A stretch of DNA of 64,000 nucleotides from contig NC_064755.1 in NCBI RefSeq assembly GCF_011397635.1, positions 23,511,559 through 23,575,558 on the forward strand. Reading direction: 5' to 3'. The notes under the pieces were generated by a model. The model was not told the origin of the DNA. It made no database searches and saw nothing but the letters and a program-made list of their open reading frames with translations. Source of the stretch: Epinephelus fuscoguttatus. Taxonomy: Eukaryota; Chordata; Actinopteri; Perciformes; Serranidae. Position numbers and translations under genes: made by a program. Below, piece after piece: positions 61,628 through 64,000 of the stretch (position 1 is its first letter; each line of letters starts with the position of its first letter).

Positions 61628-61965
61628 GAGCAGTGGTTCCCAGCTGGTCCATCCATGGGGTACAGGTTTCTCCTTAGTCATTAGTTCAAGGTCCACACAG
61701 TTTAATATATTTAGCATCATGCTTGTGTTTGGCCATGCTGTTGAGCTAGTTTGCTGTCTCTGTCAAGTAGTTGTCCATTATTCACTCAATCTACAGCAGG
61801 AAACGACACTTCAAAATAAAAGCTCTGTGCCAGAAATTCACTGTACTTAAATATAAAGTGTGTTTTTTACAAACTTGACACATTTGCGAGTCACTTGTGG
61901 TCCATTCAGATTGGATCCACGACCCACTTTTGGACCGCGACCCACCAGTTGCGAACAACTGTGTT
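61628..61965. mobile_element. small DNA element with GTGGTTCCCAGCTGGT termini
   Basis: AGCAGTGGTTCCCAGCTGGT at the left pairs with CACCAGTTGCGAACAACTGT at the right. CCACGACCCACTTTTGGACC is typical of this teleost repeat. Confidence 0.7.
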
Positions 61966-63828
61966 AAAGGAGTGTTTATGCAAAAGGGCAGACTGAGCTC
62001 AGACGTATGACATCATGTGATATTTATGTAGTATGTATGTAGTTTCAAGCTGGCATATTCGGTCTGATTTAATGGTGACACACATATGGTGACCTGCACT
62101 GATAGTGATTTTATGATGATGATTTTATACCTAATATTTACCTAATATTTATAATTGTGATTTTGTCATTTTATTAACTTTTATTGTATATTACAGAATT
62201 GTTTAATTTAATGATCTATGGATACACTGCGGCTTGTTGTTTTTTAACTGTGTCTCGTAAGTTGTCCTTGAAAGGCGCCGATAAACAAAATGTATTATCA
62301 TCATTAGAATTTAAACATCTGTTACATAAAACCCAATGTTCTTGAAGTCACTAAAAGATATAAATGGCTGGATAGAAACCATATGATCTGCAACCTCTGC
62401 GATGACAATTGTCAGAGGGAGACGAGTAGCATGTTTCTTCTGATTGTCACAAAGTAAGCTTAATGAATTATAGAGAAAGGCATTTGCCAAAGTATTATTT
62501 AAACCGCTCACTGATGTTTAAATTAATTTCGTTACTAGTCAGTTAAGCTAAAAGTTATTTTTAACCTAGGTACTTTTTTGAAGAATGTCTGTCCTTTGTT
62601 TAAAAAACATTTGTACTTTCGCCATCTCGCGTGCCATCGTCCTCTTATTATTGTGTGTTATGTTTGTGCTCCATACCATGTGATCTTGAATCATTAGATA
62701 AAACAAAAAGAACATTTTCAGAAAAAAAAATGTAATCTCTTCCCCATTAGTACTGATAGTGCTCAGAATACACATCAAACATTTGGACATCTGTGCGTAT
62801 GTGTGTTAACTACATGCATGATAAGACTGCTCTGCCTGTCACACAGGAAAAGCAAAAGCCACAAGTGTTTTTCGCTCTTTCTATCAGTGTTTAGTTGCTG
62901 CTTCATGTGGTTATTCAAATGAGAGCTTGAGGAGTTTTGCAGGAATTGTTTGCTTTTGCAAGAGCTGTATAATGTTTTGCAGCTTTCGTGAAAGGTTTTG
63001 AGGTTAGTGTGTGGAGTTTTGCAAAATTAGGCTTTGTTTAAAAGATAGTGCCGAATCAATCAGAAAAAAACTGTAAGGGAACATAGAAAACTTGGAGAGC
63101 ACTTGACAGGTAAACTGAGGTACGCTTTTCTGAAATGTTATCGTCTGTTTCTAGACACGCCAGACTCAAATGAAAAAAAACCACAAATGAAATCCTACAA
63201 ATATTGATAAAATAAATATAAAGTTTTCTATAATTTACCACGACAAATAAGGTTGTGTTTAGCATAGACACAATCTGCAGTCAAACACTTATATATCTTT
63301 GTCACAAACAGACAAACAATTTGCGTTTTCAGTTAAGACTCGTGTGCAAGACTTCTGATCGTTATGATATCAGTGGACACTTGTGTGTCTAGATCCTCGG
63401 AGTGTGCACAGTCACTGTATTTACGTTTTATCTTTGGATCAGGTCAGTTCCTTGCAGCCAGTAGTGCAGATTGTGAAAGTGTTAGTCAGCGACATGGTGC
63501 ACAACTGTATCTTCATTTCAAACATCACACAGTCAATGGCACTCATCCGCCAGTACCCTCTCAGTAGTCATGAGTACATCCAGTGAAATAAACTCTGAGC
63601 AGATCAGTAGTACCTCCTTAGCAACGACCCTCACGGCCGACACTGAGTTGCTTTTTTCACAGAGCTGAAGTGAACAGAGACAGCATCCAATCCTGTGTCA
63701 CCCTCTCTGTCGGTCAGCAGCTATTACGGTTATGTAGCAGGAATCGTGCTACGGCCTTAAAGTGCTCTGGTTGCCGTGGTTGTAACCGTGGCGACTGTGG
63801 TCATGGTGCAGCAGGCAGGCCCACAAGG

Positions 63829-63940
63829 TCATCTGTGGCTGGGCAACACCTGCCGGTTCCACATGCCACGTTTGGAGTGATAGTGGTGGAAGAAGTTTCG
63901 TAAGTAGATCCTCTCCACTTCCAGTCCTGCCTGGAGGATC
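63829..63940 (-). CDS. probable last coding exon of an unrecognised gene (partial)
   Basis: After an acceptor CTCCTAG the minus strand reads [20 protein letters not shown] and then [16 protein letters not shown] before TGA. Third codon positions are mostly G or C, as in the real exons of this window, and the other two frames read less like protein. The upstream exons lie outside the window, and I do not recognise the family. The phase is 1 base carried in. The exon would be followed by a long 3' UTR. Confidence 0.5.
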
Positions 63941-64000
63941 CTAGGAGCAAAGGAGAGTTGGATTACTTGCAATTAATTTACTTGTGGTCACAAACATTTT

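Larger units (their letters stand above)
56760..63828. other. spacer after troponin I; right part may be a long 3' UTR
   Basis: From 56.76 to 59.9 kb there is no recognised exon; a SINE fragment (58167), a DNA element (58920) and a nested element (59257) are annotated separately. From 59.9 to 63.83 kb the sequence carries two hAT-type repeats (61.18 and 61.63 kb) but is otherwise unique and may be the 3' UTR of the minus-strand gene ending at 63829, with AATAAA (minus) at 59913-59918. The open frame of 85 codons at 59914-60171 on the minus strand shows no familiar protein. Confidence 0.45.

Noticed and set aside
1-64000. Retroviral, LTR or capsid-bearing elements
   Set aside because: I looked for long terminal repeats with TG..CA ends, gag/pol/env-like text and integrase motifs and saw none; all recognised mobile DNA is Tc1, hAT-type, LINE or SINE.

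Overview
The window looks like nuclear DNA of a teleost fish, most likely a percomorph. The evidence is split vertebrate genes with short GT-AG introns, many CA/TG microsatellites, Tc1/mariner relics, many short non-autonomous DNA transposons of hAT type, and fish-style tRNA-derived SINEs. No bacterial operon, CRISPR array, phage, LTR element or capsid gene was seen.

Layout. (1) 1.1-8.5 kb, plus strand: a complete myo-inositol oxygenase gene (miox), 10 exons, 286 aa, all iron ligands present. (2) 9.8-19.6 kb, minus strand: a complete lipase maturation factor 2 gene (lmf2), 14 coding exons, 725 aa, lying tail to tail with miox. (3) 22.7-48.2 kb, minus strand: a complete c2cd5 gene (C2 domain protein, CDP138 family), 27 coding exons and 1060 aa if two optional exons are used, plus a non-coding first exon near 48.7 kb. 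(4) 54.5-56.5 kb, plus strand: a complete slow/cardiac-type troponin I gene, 8 coding exons, 195 aa, with a 4-nt exon. (5) 63.83-63.94 kb, minus strand: a probable last coding exon of an unrecognised gene, perhaps with a 3' UTR reaching back to about 59.9 kb. The reading frames of genes 1-4 close exactly across every exon junction, which is the main support for the models.

Introns and spacers hold transposon remains: a 425-bp inverted pair of small DNA elements in miox intron 2, a tRNA-Val-headed SINE nested in a small DNA element in miox intron 5, a Tc1 relic with a nested antisense LINE tail in lmf2 intron 1, several hAT-type elements with visible 8-bp target duplications, a TTTAGA-type minisatellite at 20.0-20.8 kb and a GACTTG-type minisatellite at 53.1-53.55 kb.

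The four genes do not form a pathway: miox degrades inositol, lmf2 acts in ER lipase maturation, c2cd5 in membrane traffic, and troponin I in muscle thin filaments. The most interesting signals are in c2cd5. Three candidate exons between coding exons 6 and 8 share the same phases, so that exactly one must be included to keep the frame. Two further frame-neutral optional exons each have a long UG repeat directly before their acceptor.
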